64,000 nucleotides of DNA from UBA7683 sp964643895 (GTDB lineage Bacteria > Patescibacteriota > Saccharimonadia > Saccharimonadales > UBA7683). The notes beneath the pieces were generated by a model, which ran no database searches, was not told where the DNA came from, and worked only from the letters and a program-made list of their open reading frames with translations. Location of the stretch: the NCBI GenBank assembly GCA_964643895.1, contig CAZXUE010000002.1, positions 22,568 through 86,567 of the forward strand, written 5' to 3'. Shown here in pieces: positions 16,302 through 24,852 of the stretch; the stretch's first letter is position 1; the number at the start of each line of letters is the position of its first letter. The position numbers and the translations under genes are program-made.

Positions 16302-17541
16302 CTAGTTGTCGTGGAGTTGGGGGTTGAGCCCCGCCCAGTCTCCTTCTGTAGCCTGGACCTCAACCGATCCGGTTACGGAATTGCGTCGGTATAGCAGGCC
16401 ACGTTCGCCAGACAACAGCGTGGCCTTGACCACTGCGCCATCCGGGGTGGTGACCTTTGTACCAGCGGTGACGTATAGGCCTGCCTCGACGACACAGTCA
16501 TCGCCGAGGCTGATCCCAAGGCCAGAGTTTGCACCGAGGAGGCATCGTTCCCCAATGGAGATGATCTCTGTGCCTCCGCCGCTGAGCGTGCCCATGATAG
16601 ACGCCCCTCCGCCGATGTCGCTGCCGTCACCGACAACCACACCGGCGCTNNNNNNNNNNCCCGATCGAGACCCGTTCGGTGCCGCCGCCCGAGAGGGTCC
16701 CCATGATCGAGGCGCCACCACCGATGTCCGAGCCGTCGCCGCCGACCACGCCCTGCGAGATGCGCCCTTCGACCATCGAGGCACCGAGGGTTCCGGCGTT
16801 GAAGTTGCAGAAACCCTCGTGCATCACCGTCGTACCTTCGGCCAGATGGGCGCCAAGTCGTACCCGGTCGGCATCGGCGATACGCACGCCACTGGGAACG
16901 ACGTAGTCGGTCATGCGCGGGAACTTGTCCACGTTGCTAACGGTGATGCCACCTCCGCGTGCGCGACACTGTTGAAGTCTGACCTTGTCGAGTTCGCTTG
17001 CCAAGATGGGTCCGATGTTGGTCCATGCCACGTTGGCGAGCAGTCCGAAGATGCCCTCCAGGTTGCAGCCGTGTGGCTTGATGAGCCGGTGAGACAGCAG
17101 GTGCAGCCTGAGGTAGGTGTCGTAGGTGTCCACCGGTGGATCTTCAAGGTCATTGATTCTGGTGAAAACCATGATCTTGGTGGTGCCCGGGGCGGAGCCT
17201 CCCCACTCCACAATCGCGCCCTTGAGTGCCTTGATCACCTCCAAGTTAGGGTGATCACCTCCGTCATGGGCGAACGGCGCAAGCACCGCGTGGACGGCCT
17301 CGATTGCATTTCGGCTCACCTGCCTGGTTTCGGGGCTTGCCAGCAGCGACGCCTCGTTACCAATGAGGGCAGCAACACCGTTGTTGGTGCCCAAATTGGG
17401 ATGAGGGTACCAGACGTCGAGCACTTGATGCTCGCTGGTGGTGATGGTGGCGATGCCCAGCGCGTACGCGGCTGGAGCTACCCAGTCGGCTCGTGATTGG
17501 ATCTCTCCAATCAGCTGCCTTGCTTGATCAATAGTTGACAT
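16302..17541 (-). CDS. dapD: Tetrahydrodipicolinate N-succinyltransferase, misassembled at a gap
   Basis: Lysine/diaminopimelate pathway enzyme transferring succinyl from succinyl-CoA to tetrahydrodipicolinate. Left-handed beta-helix repeats are visible (GASMVEGRISQGVVGGDGSD) and the tail GLLYRRNSVTGSVE resembles actinobacterial DapD. At the 10-N gap (16650-16659) the segment GDGSDIGGGASIMGTLSGGG occurs on both sides, with synonymous differences. The scaffold therefore probably joins overlapping contig ends from two strains, and the real protein should be about 315-320 residues. Start MSTIDQARQLIGE at 17541. The gene is GC-rich compared with its surroundings, suggesting transfer. Confidence 0.85.
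16650..16659. other. Assembly gap (10 N) within dapD
   Basis: Placeholder gap flanked by two near-identical protein-coding copies of about 75 bases, indicating an unresolved overlap rather than missing sequence. Confidence 0.97.
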
Positions 17542-17688
17542 GACTTCACTTTCGCTAGGTCCAATATTAAAAAACATCGGCGGTAGAATGTTCCACCTCC
17601 GACTAGACGGATATTATATGACATTATGATACTTTTATCGACCGCTAGTTATAATCTGAATTCCGAACCTAAGCCAGCCTACAATGCA

Positions 17689-17762
17689 TCGTCATCCTGA
17701 ACATTTTTAAGGATCTATACTAACCAACCAACTGGATCCTGAAACAAGTTCAGGATGACGAC
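17689..17762. repeat. Dispersed palindromic repeat, copy 2 (diverged)
   Basis: CGTCATCCTGAAC at the left and GTTCAGGATGACG at the right form a perfect inverted repeat around GGATC-containing sequence. It shares the CAGGATGAC core of the other copies and lies between dapD and the GNAT gene. Confidence 0.7.
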
Positions 17763-17796
17763 CAGGGGGTCTAGTTATAAGGTGAATATTAAAATT

Positions 17797-17852
17797 GACG
17801 GATGGCGGAGTGGGTGCAAGCTGGTGCTTGCTACTCCACTCCGCTCTCCGTC
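17797..17852 (-). terminator. Strong hairpin downstream of GNAT gene
   Basis: GACGGA and GCGGAGTGG pair with CCACTCCGC and TCCGTC around a loop containing GCAAGCTGGTGCTTGC. On the minus strand it is followed by AATTTTAATATT. Confidence 0.7.
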
Positions 17853-17864
17853 ATCTGAAGGTGT

Positions 17865-18533
17865 TCAGCCGAAGCTGATGTTCTTCTGGGCCCAGTCGAG
17901 AGCAGCCTGCGTGCGCTGACGCGCCTCCAGGTACTCGCTCGGGATCGGATCGCCGTGCCACCACAGCTGCCAGAGCGGCTCGATCGGGTTGATCAAGCTG
18001 TAGCTGGTCATGTTGAGGTACTCACCATTCACGAACCCGAAGTTGCGCTCGGTGAACACCGGCACGTAGCCGACGCCCATGAGGGCCTTGCCGCTGCCGA
18101 TGTTGAGGTCGTAGGCAGCGGAACGGATCTGGGACAGGCCCATCTGGGTGCAGGCGTACCAGGTGCGTGCGCGGTGGCAAACGCTGGCAATCCCCTTCTT
18201 CCAGTAGTTCTGGTCGAAGATCAGGCAGCCACTGGTGGCGTAGGGCATCACCGAACGGTTGATCCCGTTCAGGCTGGTGTTGCCAATCAGCTTGCGCCGA
18301 TTGCTCTCCACCAGGTAGATACCCCAGCAGTACGTGCTGTCATCACCCCTCATGCGGTCGAACCACTCGTACTCATCCTCGAGCACGGGCGCCGCCGAGC
18401 GGCCGAGGTACTGGGTAACCTCGAAGCTCTGCATGCCGCCGTTCTCAATGAACCGGGACATGTCCTCTCGCGCCAGCGGAGCAAGCTCGATGGTGAGCTG
18501 GCCAACCTCAAAGCGCATGATAGGTCCGAACAT
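17865..18533 (-). CDS. GNAT-family N-acetyltransferase, GC-rich
   Basis: 222 residues from the ATG at 18533, which has AAGGAGA five bases upstream. It fits the RimJ/RimL-type GNAT fold: LIGNTSLNGINRS (beta strands 2-4), YWKKGIASVCHRARTWYACT (acetyl-CoA loop, degenerate R/QxxGxG/A), and IRSAAYDLNIGSGKALMGVG (Asn and Lys near the active site). The substrate is probably an amine on a small molecule or protein N-terminus. It is GC-rich like dapD, with a palindromic site upstream and a strong terminator downstream, so it looks like a self-contained acquired unit. Confidence 0.75.
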   Translation of the reverse strand: MFGPIMRFEVGQLTIELAPLAREDMSRFIENGGMQSFEVTQYLGRSAAPVLEDEYEWFDRMRGDDSTYCWGIYLVESNRRKLIGNTSLNGINRSVMPYATSGCLIFDQNYWKKGIASVCHRARTWYACTQMGLSQIRSAAYDLNIGSGKALMGVGYVPVFTERNFGFVNGEYLNMTSYSLINPIEPLWQLWWHGDPIPSEYLEARQRTQAALDWAQKNISFG

Positions 18534-18561
18534 AGGTTCTCCTTTCTGCTCGGACACGCCA

Positions 18562-18576
18562 AAGTGAACTTCACTT
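18562..18576. promoter_or_regulatory. Palindromic operator-like site upstream of GNAT
   Basis: AAGTGAACTTCACTT is a perfect 7-bp inverted repeat around one base, with flanking ACGC/GCGT arms. The one-base centre argues for a DNA operator rather than an RNA hairpin. The half-site ACTTCACTT also occurs at the dapD start region (17541-17552). Confidence 0.45.
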
Positions 18577-18627
18577 CAGCGTCGGTCTAACGACCGGATA
18601 AACCTCCAAAATATTGTTTTTCGTATT

Positions 18628-18649
18628 AAAAAAGCCTCCGTTTGGAGGC
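18628..18649 (-). terminator. Intrinsic terminator
   Basis: GCCTCC/GGAGGC stem with a four-base loop, followed on the minus strand by six T. It ends the small transcription unit that begins near 18845. Confidence 0.85.
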
Positions 18650-18845
18650 TCATCCTGCAGTTAGCATAAATATCATTTATTCCACATCAAAGAATGAGCC
18701 AGTTGTACGTACTGCGCTATAGGTAGAGCCAATAGAAAATCGCACAGATGTTTTGGTCTGGATAAGGTGGTTCATAACTGGTGTTATATGACAATGCATA
18801 ATAATATCTCAATTCTTTCATTAAGCGATGTGAAACATCCCTATC
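18628..18845 (-). ncRNA. Small independent transcript (~215 nt), RNA or short peptide gene
   Basis: A near-consensus promoter and an intrinsic terminator bracket about 215 bases with no other gene. Long-range pairing is possible: AAAGAATTGAG near the 5' end with CTCATTCTTT near the 3' end, and CCAGTT with AACTGG nested inside, giving a rod shape reminiscent of 6S RNA. An open frame of 32 codons (18677-18775, ending RTTGSFFDVE) is also present but lacks a ribosome binding site. Whether it is a regulatory RNA or a peptide mRNA is open. Confidence 0.5.
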
Positions 18846-18850
18846 TTCAC

Positions 18851-18880
18851 ATTATAGCATAAGTAATATAGCTCTGTCAA
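18851..18880 (-). promoter_or_regulatory. Near-consensus sigma70 promoter
   Basis: TTGACA (18875-18880), 18-base spacer, TATAAT (18851-18856) on the minus strand, divergent from queA. Confidence 0.8.
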
Positions 18881-18904
18881 GCATCTCTCTGATATACTGG
18901 TTAG

Positions 18905-19882
18905 GTGGTTGATTTTGAGCTGCCAAAAGAATTGATTGCGCAGGAACCGGCTGTGCCGCGGGATCATGCGCGACTTTTGGTATATGATCGAAAAACAAAG
19001 CAAATAACGGATGATTACTTTTATAATTTGCTTAACTACTTACCTCACCCTACCTGCGTGGTGGTGAATAACTCCAAAGTTGAACATTGTCGACTGCTAT
19101 TTGAAGGTGGCAAAAAAGAGATTTTTGTACTTGAAAAAGCCAATAATACTACCGTGCGAGCATTAGTGCGACCCGGTAAGGTGTTTCGCCCAGGAAAGAA
19201 GGTTGCTTTAACACCAGAAGTCTCGGCTGAAGTAGCGGCAATTGACGACAATGGTGTTCGCACAATTACTTTTTCAAAGCCACTCGATCATCCTGATTTG
19301 TTGGCGGCGCAACGCGTGCCTTTACCGCCATATATTGCTCAAAATGATGAGCTAGCCAGAGAGTATCAAACGCTTTACGCAAAAGATGCCGGTAGTAAAG
19401 CCGCACCAACAGCAGGGCTCCATTTTACTGATGAGTTAATCAAGAAAGTAAAGGAAGAGCGGGAATGGGCTGAGCTGACCCTACACGTTGGTCTCGGTAC
19501 GTTCGCCTCATTAACAGAAGAGAACTTTCAAACAGGTACGTTACACCACGAGCAATACGAGCTAGAGCAGAGTGTATTTGAGGGCCTCAAAAAAGCAGAG
19601 CATGTCACAGCAGTGGGTACTACCTCGGTTCGAACCCTTGAAACGGTCTTTAGTAAAGCTGACCCGAGCTTGAACGGTAGCACTAATATATTCATTCAAC
19701 CAGGCTACACTTTCGAGCGCGTGAATTCACTTATAACCAATTTTCATTTGCCGGGTACTTCCCTACTTCTCCTAGTAGCAGCGTTTATGGGGTCAGAAGA
19801 TGAGTTAATGACAATATATAGTCATGCTATCAATCAAAGATACCGGTTCTATTCGTTCGGAGATGCCATGCTAATAATATAG
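18905..19882 (+). CDS. queA: tRNA preQ1 S-adenosylmethionine ribosyltransferase-isomerase
   Basis: 325 residues. It transfers and rearranges ribose from SAM onto preQ1-modified tRNA to make epoxyqueuosine. Typical motifs: FELPKELIAQEPAVPRDHAR at the N-terminus, KAAPTAGLHFT and TLHVGLGTF (substrate pocket), GTTSVRTLE, and NFHLPGTSLLLLVAAF. A GTG at 18905 directly after a TAG is the first possible start, so the protein begins about five residues later than most relatives. TATACT at 18893 with TGA before it ends six bases upstream, which fits a leaderless GTG start. Confidence 0.95.
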   Translation: MVDFELPKELIAQEPAVPRDHARLLVYDRKTKQITDDYFYNLLNYLPHPTCVVVNNSKVEHCRLLFEGGKKEIFVLEKANNTTVRALVRPGKVFRPGKKVALTPEVSAEVAAIDDNGVRTITFSKPLDHPDLLAAQRVPLPPYIAQNDELAREYQTLYAKDAGSKAAPTAGLHFTDELIKKVKEEREWAELTLHVGLGTFASLTEENFQTGTLHHEQYELEQSVFEGLKKAEHVTAVGTTSVRTLETVFSKADPSLNGSTNIFIQPGYTFERVNSLITNFHLPGTSLLLLVAAFMGSEDELMTIYSHAINQRYRFYSFGDAMLII

Positions 19883-19984
19883 TTGTGCGATATATCACAT
19901 TTACAGCATAAGCGGCACCATTTATATTAAAGGTAATATGGTGGCAAAATACAAAAATAATCGAATAATTATGCAAGGCTGACT

Positions 19985-20533
19985 ATGCCTGGAAGATTAC
20001 GCGCCCCCGAAAGAAATCGTCACGGGCTCGTAATCCCACCCGATCCGGCAACGGTTACACAAGCTCGTATTGAGTACTACGGAAAACGTGCCAGACCCGA
20101 TCGTCATCATCTCTATTTTCCGAAGACTGCATTTAAAGAGGCCGGAACATTGGCTACAGAATTTCGTGAACATAGGTTTAATAGTATCTGGTTGCCACGT
20201 TTTCAACATGATAGATTACATCGAAAGCACGACCCGTTTGTTCGAGAGTACCCGGGTTCGCTTATTCCAGATGAAGATGTCATGGCGACATTTTTGGATG
20301 AAGCGCACATCTTGGATGAGCTAAAGGTGTGCGTGAAAGCGATTGATATGATAGATGAGGCACTGTACGAAGGCAGGGTGAAACATTATGGTCGAACATT
20401 TGAAAAACGTCAGCATAAAGTCGAGACTGCGGTAGGCGCTATGGCGTGCATCCCTCGGTTTGAGATTGTGACATCTCGTATTGCTCAAATGGTGATAGCA
20501 GATGTCGCCCATATTGTGCCAGTGGCTGCTTGA
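19985..20533 (+). CDS. Unknown 182-residue protein with HNH-like histidine pattern
   Basis: Basic N-terminal half with RPDRHHLYFPK (His41, His42), FNSIWLPRFQHDRLHRKHDP (Asn66, His75, His79). The spacing HH-N-H-H resembles HNH/His-Me-finger nucleases, but the zinc-binding cysteines of many HNH enzymes are absent. The C-terminal half is helical (LKVCVKAIDMIDEALYEGRV). No operon partner is visible. Nuclease function is a guess from the histidine pattern; it could equally be a structural protein of this lineage. Confidence 0.6.
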   Translation: MPGRLRAPERNRHGLVIPPDPATVTQARIEYYGKRARPDRHHLYFPKTAFKEAGTLATEFREHRFNSIWLPRFQHDRLHRKHDPFVREYPGSLIPDEDVMATFLDEAHILDELKVCVKAIDMIDEALYEGRVKHYGRTFEKRQHKVETAVGAMACIPRFEIVTSRIAQMVIADVAHIVPVAA

Positions 20534-20631
20534 TGTGAGTACTCCACTGTTTTTGAAGTAAACGACATGTTTGGTGTCGTGGTTTATTCCCCTGTGCACT
20601 CGAGGCGGTCTTTGTGCTATTATTGCTTATA

Positions 20632-21330
20632 ATGATTGATAAATTTTCTGAACAGTCGCATCGTGCTAGGCTCAATTGGTTACGTGCTGGCGTACTTGGT
20701 GCTAATGATGGCATTGTTTCTATCGCCGGTCTGGTAGTTGGTGTGGCTGGGGCAACCCATAATTTAACGGTACTTGCTACTGCTGGCGTGGCTGGCTTGG
20801 TGGCAGGGGCGCTCTCGATGGCAGCTGGCGAATACATTTCGGTGAGCACGCAGCGTGATGCCGAGAGAGCGTACATTAAGCAAGAAAAGAAGCAACTTAA
20901 AAAAGATCCCGAAGGCGCACTGCAAGAACTCGCCGAGGCGTATGTTGAGCGCGGTTTAAGTGAAAAAACGGCGTTGGTAGTTGCAAAGGAGCTAAGCAAG
21001 AAGGATGCGCTCGCCGCTCATCTTGAGGTGCAATTTGGCCTGGAAGAGGATGACCTTACAAACCCATGGCATGCGGCAGTGGCATCAGCGGTTTCATTTA
21101 CCTTTGGTGGCTTAATACCAATTGCTGCTATTTTAATTCCACCCCACGACTGGCGCGTGCCAATAGCCTTTTTTGCGGTTATTCCTGCATTGGCTATCAC
21201 TGGTTACGTAAGCGCGAAATTAAGCGAAGCAAATGCCACAAGAGCGGTTGTACGAGTAATATGCGGCGGAGCTTTGGCAATGCTTATCACCTACGCAATC
21301 GGCCGCGTCTTCAACGTTTCTGGTTTGTAG
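20632..21330 (+). CDS. VIT1/CCC1-family iron/manganese transporter
   Basis: 232 residues. N-terminal helix pair ANDGIVSIAGLVVGVAGA and AGLVAGALSMAAGEYISVST are the family hallmarks (metal-transport helices TM1-TM2). A cytoplasmic, glutamate-rich metal-binding helix domain follows (AERAYIKQEKKQLKKDPEGA), then three more helices at the C-terminus. It probably moves Fe2+ or Mn2+ out of the cytoplasm by proton antiport. The extended -10 TGC-TATTAT (20618-20623) ends eight bases before the ATG and there is no Shine-Dalgarno. Confidence 0.88.
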   Translation: MIDKFSEQSHRARLNWLRAGVLGANDGIVSIAGLVVGVAGATHNLTVLATAGVAGLVAGALSMAAGEYISVSTQRDAERAYIKQEKKQLKKDPEGALQELAEAYVERGLSEKTALVVAKELSKKDALAAHLEVQFGLEEDDLTNPWHAAVASAVSFTFGGLIPIAAILIPPHDWRVPIAFFAVIPALAITGYVSAKLSEANATRAVVRVICGGALAMLITYAIGRVFNVSGL

Positions 21331-21384
21331 CGGATTGAAATATCTGTTATAAACAGATACAATAACATCTGTTAAAGGGGTGGA

Positions 21385-21624
21385 GTGTTTGTAGTCTATG
21401 TACTCGTCAGTCTTAAAACCGAAGGGCGTTATGTTGGTCAAACTGCCGATCTAGAGAAGCGCCTTGCTAGTCATAACAGTGATAGATCAAGATACACTAA
21501 AGGTCGGGGTCCATGGAGAGTGGTATATACGGAAGAATTCCCTACTCGTGCGGAAGCCGTGCATAGAGAAAGGTTTTTCAAAACTGGTAAGGGTAGAGAT
21601 TTTCTTAACAATTTGGGATACTAG
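21385..21624 (+). CDS. GIY-YIG domain protein (UPF0213/YhbQ-like)
   Basis: 79 residues: VVYVLVSLKTEGRYVGQT (the GIY-YIG sequence is VYVL...RYVGQT), DLEKRLASHN with the catalytic arginine, and RAEAVHRERFFKTGKGRD with the metal-binding glutamate. Single-domain members are thought to act on nucleic acids; their role is unsettled. A GTG start at 21385 follows AAAGGGGTGGA. It lies just before tRNA-Gln. Confidence 0.88.
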   Translation: MFVVYVLVSLKTEGRYVGQTADLEKRLASHNSDRSRYTKGRGPWRVVYTEEFPTRAEAVHRERFFKTGKGRDFLNNLGY

Positions 21625-21642
21625 GATATGATTTCCCTTGAT

Positions 21643-21717
21643 TGGGATGTGGCCAAGTGGTAAGGCACCAGGTTTTGGTCCTGGCATTCGGGGGTTCGAA
21701 TCCCTCCATCCCAGCCA
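21643..21717 (+). tRNA. tRNA-Gln (TTG anticodon)
   Basis: Acceptor stem TGGGATG/CATCCCA, anticodon stem CCAGG/CCTGG with loop TTTTGGT giving anticodon TTG, T arm GGGGGTTCGAATCCCTC, discriminator G and an encoded CCA. All arms pair. Confidence 0.95.
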
Positions 21718-21845
21718 GTTTAGATTTTCGTTTTTGATCAATGAAAAGTCTGGCCATTTTACGCTAAGTTCAGCAGTGTTTACTCCTAGTTGAATCTAGA
21801 GGCTAAAGTTCAAAAGCAGCAACAAAGAGGTTCTATAAATGAAGT

Positions 21846-21870
21846 ATACCCCGGAATAGTGCCGGGGTAT
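21846..21870 (-). terminator. Hairpin downstream of the gene at 21916
   Basis: ATACCCCGG and CCGGGGTAT form a 9-bp stem with a 7-base loop just past the stop on the minus strand; an AT-rich stretch follows. Confidence 0.65.
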
Positions 21871-21915
21871 TGGCGATTTTTCCGAGGAAAGGTGTGCCAG
21901 CCTTGTGAACCGCTA

Positions 21916-22383
21916 CTATTGGCCGAGTTTCTTCGTCACATTGTCTGGATCGAAATCCAGATAAGTTGGAGCGGAGGTCACGGCCTTGAAGATGCTTGCG
22001 AAGTCGAGCCAGCGGAGCATGCCGATGCGTCGGGTCTCCAGGCTCCCCGTGCGCTTGTCGATGCCGACCAGCGCAACAAAGTACTGCGCGAGTACCTTGG
22101 TGGGCTTATCGGGCGACTCAAGCGTATCGGGACCAACGGTCTCAAACAGCTGAGCAGCGACGATGAAGTCACCGAAGCGGTAGTACTTGGGCAGACCGAT
22201 GCCTTCACCGAAAGGCTCGCAACTCTCTTCGAGAGATTCGGCCACAACAATGAGGGCTTGAGTCACAATCTCAATGCGTTGTTGGTCCGCCTCCTTCCTT
22301 GCACGATCCTGCTCTAGCTGGGTGGCCGCGTCGGCCATCAGCTCCATATCTTGCATTTCTGCGATTTTCCTGCTGAGGGACAC
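21916..22383 (-). CDS. Unknown 155-residue protein, GC-rich
   Basis: GTG start at 22383 with GGCAGGAAG upstream. The first 50 residues are a charged helix/coiled coil (DAATQLEQDRARKEADQQRI). The remainder contains YYRFGDFIVAAQLFETVG and LRWLDFASIFKAV. No membrane segments, no recognised family. Codon use is GC-rich like dapD and the ABC exporter, and it is followed by its own hairpin terminator. It may have arrived with those genes. Confidence 0.65.
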   Translation of the reverse strand: MSLSRKIAEMQDMELMADAATQLEQDRARKEADQQRIEIVTQALIVVAESLEESCEPFGEGIGLPKYYRFGDFIVAAQLFETVGPDTLESPDKPTKVLAQYFVALVGIDKRTGSLETRRIGMLRWLDFASIFKAVTSAPTYLDFDPDNVTKKLGQ

Positions 22384-22473
22384 GGCTTCCTGCCTTTAGT
22401 GAGTAGGTACTGCTAGGACAAAAGTATATTAGCACATAAGCGAATATAAGTCAATGCCACGTATAGATTATAC

Positions 22474-22502
22474 TTGACAAAAATTAAGATCTGTGATACA
22501 GT
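22474..22502 (+). promoter_or_regulatory. Consensus promoter for ABC exporter leader
   Basis: TTGACA (22474-22479), exactly 17 bases, TACAGT (22497-22502). The mRNA would start near 22509, about 470 bases before the ABC exporter start. Confidence 0.75.
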
Positions 22503-22976
22503 GGAATATACGATCGAATTCTCATTGGACGATGAGCGTAAGATAAACAGTTCCCTCTTGCACTGACAAGACGACTGCCCGACCACGAATAAGTAAATAT
22601 GGATAGGCGCGTAGTCGTAAACAAGAACAACTTATCTCATCTCCTGAGAGCTCGTTTGTGGCATAGTAACTGATAAATGGAGACAACGAATGGTTGAACC
22701 AATTCAATCGCATGTTGTCGGCAACTAACAAGCCACTACCCTTTTATAAAGAGCTAGTGGTGCCGATAGCACGGTGTAAACTAGCTCTTTAACAAATAAC
22801 CACCTTTGTACTTATATGTACTACTGCCATGGCGCGGTGATTATACCTATCACTCTGAACTTGATTCAGAAGCTGGTACTTTTCGTATAGATCTTGTAAT
22901 AAATTCACTATAACGATAGGCAAAATCATATCGTTTTGGCAGTAGTATCCCTTATTTGAACCTGGAGGTGGTTCTT
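22503..22976 (+). promoter_or_regulatory. Long structured 5' leader, riboswitch-like 3' half
   Basis: This stretch has no supported gene. AAAGAGCTAGT (22748) pairs with ACTAGCTCTTT (22780). Further on ACTACTGCCA (22820) pairs with TGGCAGTAGT (22937), a 10-bp closing stem around three hairpins: GTGAT/ATCAC (22837/22849), CTGAA/TTCAG (22855/22865) and AACGATA/TATCGTT (22912/22929). A closing stem on a multibranch junction shortly before a ribosome binding site (GGAGGTGG at 22963) is riboswitch-like architecture. Very short open frames (for example 22694-22732) exist but are weak. Confidence 0.5.
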
Positions 22977-24797
22977 TTGCTGCGAAACAAGAAGCCGAAG
23001 AAACGGTCGGGTGAATCGCTGCTGGGGAACCTTTCCCAGTTGCTTGATATCATGCAGGCTGACCACCGCATTGCTGATGAGTTACCTGTGGTGCGCCGTT
23101 TGGCCACTCGGGCTTTGATTTGGTTGGCGGCTACCGAGTTCTTTCTGGTGCTGCAGGTTTACCCGGTCAAGTTCTTCATTGATGAGCTTGGTTCTGGTTC
23201 ACCTCGTGTCGGTCACTTGCTAATGATCTCGCTGAGCTTCGTGCTGGTATACAAAATCGGTTCGGTGCTGCGGTTCAATATGAGCTGCTGGCGTAACTCC
23301 ACCCAGTGGAGGATGTGGCGTGTCTGGTGGGGTTATGGTCATTTGCGAGAGCTGTTGCTCTCGGCGGACTGGCACAACGCCCACGGCACTGGCGAGAAGG
23401 AGTCTTTGGTGGCCAAGAACATCATCAAGTTCGAGGCTATGATTGACGAGCTGGTGTTCGACACCGTTCCGGCAGCGCTCAGGATTTCGTTCACGACTAT
23501 CTTCATGTTCACCATCGGCTGGCCCTATGGGGTCATTTCGTTATTGACTATGATTGCCTACTATTTGGTGGTGCGTTGGAGTGAGCGAATCTTGGCGCCG
23601 CTTCGAAAGGATTTTCGTGAGCGGTTGAAGGCTATCGAGATGTTTGGTGCTGAGAGCACCAAGAACTGGCGGACGATCAAGGAGATTGGCCGCGAGGAGG
23701 ATTTCTCAGCCACCAACGACGATATGCTGATGAGTTTTTGGCGTGATGAGGTGCCTCGGCACCGCATTGCTACCAAGCAGTTCATTCGCCAGGATGATGT
23801 GGTGACTATCTCGCGCGGTATGCTGTACGCCATGATTAGTCTCAGTGTGCTGTGGACTCAGCCAGCCCTTGGATCAGTGGTGCTCGCGACGACGTGGATG
23901 GAGCGAAGCTACAGCAACTTCGGTCGCTTTGCTGACTTTCAGATGCGTTTGAACGAGGGCCTGGAGAGCCTGCGTGAGCTGGTCAACTTGATGTGCCTGC
24001 CGCCCACTATCCAACAACCGGCAAACCCGGTTTGGCCGGAGCGGCTGCAGGGCCGGGTGGAGTTCCGCAATGTGGGATTCCGTTACCCTGAGGCCTCAGA
24101 GTGCGCGCTTTCGGGCGTGAACTTTGTGGCTGAGCCGTTCACGGCTACCGCCTTGGTTGGCTCGAGTGGCTGTGGCAAGAGCACCCTGATGGGACTCTTG
24201 CAGCGGCTGCACGATCCGACCAACGGTGAGGTGCTGGTTGATGGCATCGATCTGCGTCAACTCGACTACGACCGGTATCGTCGGCAGGGCATCAGCGTGG
24301 TTAGTCAGGACATTGAGCTGTTCGACACTACTATCATGGAGAACATCCGGGTTTCGTACCCGGAGGCCTCTGACGATGAGGTGATTGAGGCAGCCTGCCT
24401 GGCCTACGCTGATGAGTTCATCGTGAAGCAAGAGCATGGCTACCAGACGGAGGTCGGTGAAAACGGCATTCGTCTGTCTGGTGGTCAGAAGCAGCGCATT
24501 GCCATCGCGCGTGCACTGCTACGTAAGCCTGTCATCATGATCCTGGACGAGGCTACTTCGGCATTGGATGCTGTCTCTCAGCAGAAGGTACAGGAGAGCA
24601 TCAACCAGCTCATCGAGCGTCGTGAGGTGACCATCTTCATCATTGCTCACCGGTTCAGCACCATTGAGAGTGCTGACCAGGTGGTGGTGCTGAACGATGG
24701 CGCTTTGGCTGAGATCGGCACCCATGCTGAACTCAAGCGTCGCAATGGCCTCTACACCCGTCTGCGGGCGATGGAGGCCAAGGGTCTGCTCGACTAA
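22977..24797 (+). CDS. ABC exporter, fused permease-ATPase half-transporter
   Basis: 606 residues. Residues about 50-330 form a six-helix type IV permease (LATRALIWLAATEFFLVLQV, MISLSFVLVYKIGSVL, VISLLTMIAYYLVVRW and others). The ATPase domain carries Walker A GSSGCGKST, Q-loop SQDIELFD, signature LSGGQKQR, Walker B VIMILDEATSALD and H-loop IAHRFST. As a homodimer it would export a lipid, peptide or drug. TTG at 22977 is chosen for its spacing from GGAGGTGG. It is GC-richer than its neighbours, with its own promoter, leader and terminator. Confidence 0.9.
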   Translation: MLRNKKPKKRSGESLLGNLSQLLDIMQADHRIADELPVVRRLATRALIWLAATEFFLVLQVYPVKFFIDELGSGSPRVGHLLMISLSFVLVYKIGSVLRFNMSCWRNSTQWRMWRVWWGYGHLRELLLSADWHNAHGTGEKESLVAKNIIKFEAMIDELVFDTVPAALRISFTTIFMFTIGWPYGVISLLTMIAYYLVVRWSERILAPLRKDFRERLKAIEMFGAESTKNWRTIKEIGREEDFSATNDDMLMSFWRDEVPRHRIATKQFIRQDDVVTISRGMLYAMISLSVLWTQPALGSVVLATTWMERSYSNFGRFADFQMRLNEGLESLRELVNLMCLPPTIQQPANPVWPERLQGRVEFRNVGFRYPEASECALSGVNFVAEPFTATALVGSSGCGKSTLMGLLQRLHDPTNGEVLVDGIDLRQLDYDRYRRQGISVVSQDIELFDTTIMENIRVSYPEASDDEVIEAACLAYADEFIVKQEHGYQTEVGENGIRLSGGQKQRIAIARALLRKPVIMILDEATSALDAVSQQKVQESINQLIERREVTIFIIAHRFSTIESADQVVVLNDGALAEIGTHAELKRRNGLYTRLRAMEAKGLLD

Positions 24798-24852
24798 AGC
24801 TGAACAGCGGCAAAGAACCACAACCTACAGGATTCGAGGAGGAGATCCTGCG

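Noticed and set aside
16306..17496. 396-residue plus-strand frame opposite dapD
   Set aside because: Antisense shadow created by the GC-rich codon pattern of dapD; no start signal and low-complexity product.
17955..18590. 211-residue plus-strand frame opposite the GNAT gene
   Set aside because: Antisense shadow of a GC-rich gene.
21487..21741. Minus-strand frame with protein-like sequence including DSNPRMPGPKPGALPLGH
   Set aside because: This is the well-known spurious translation of the antisense of a tRNA gene (tRNA-Gln at 21643).
22684..22732. Short frames in the ABC exporter leader (for example MVEPIQSHVVGN) as leader peptides
   Set aside because: Possible binding site but no codon bias or adjacent terminator; too weak to call.
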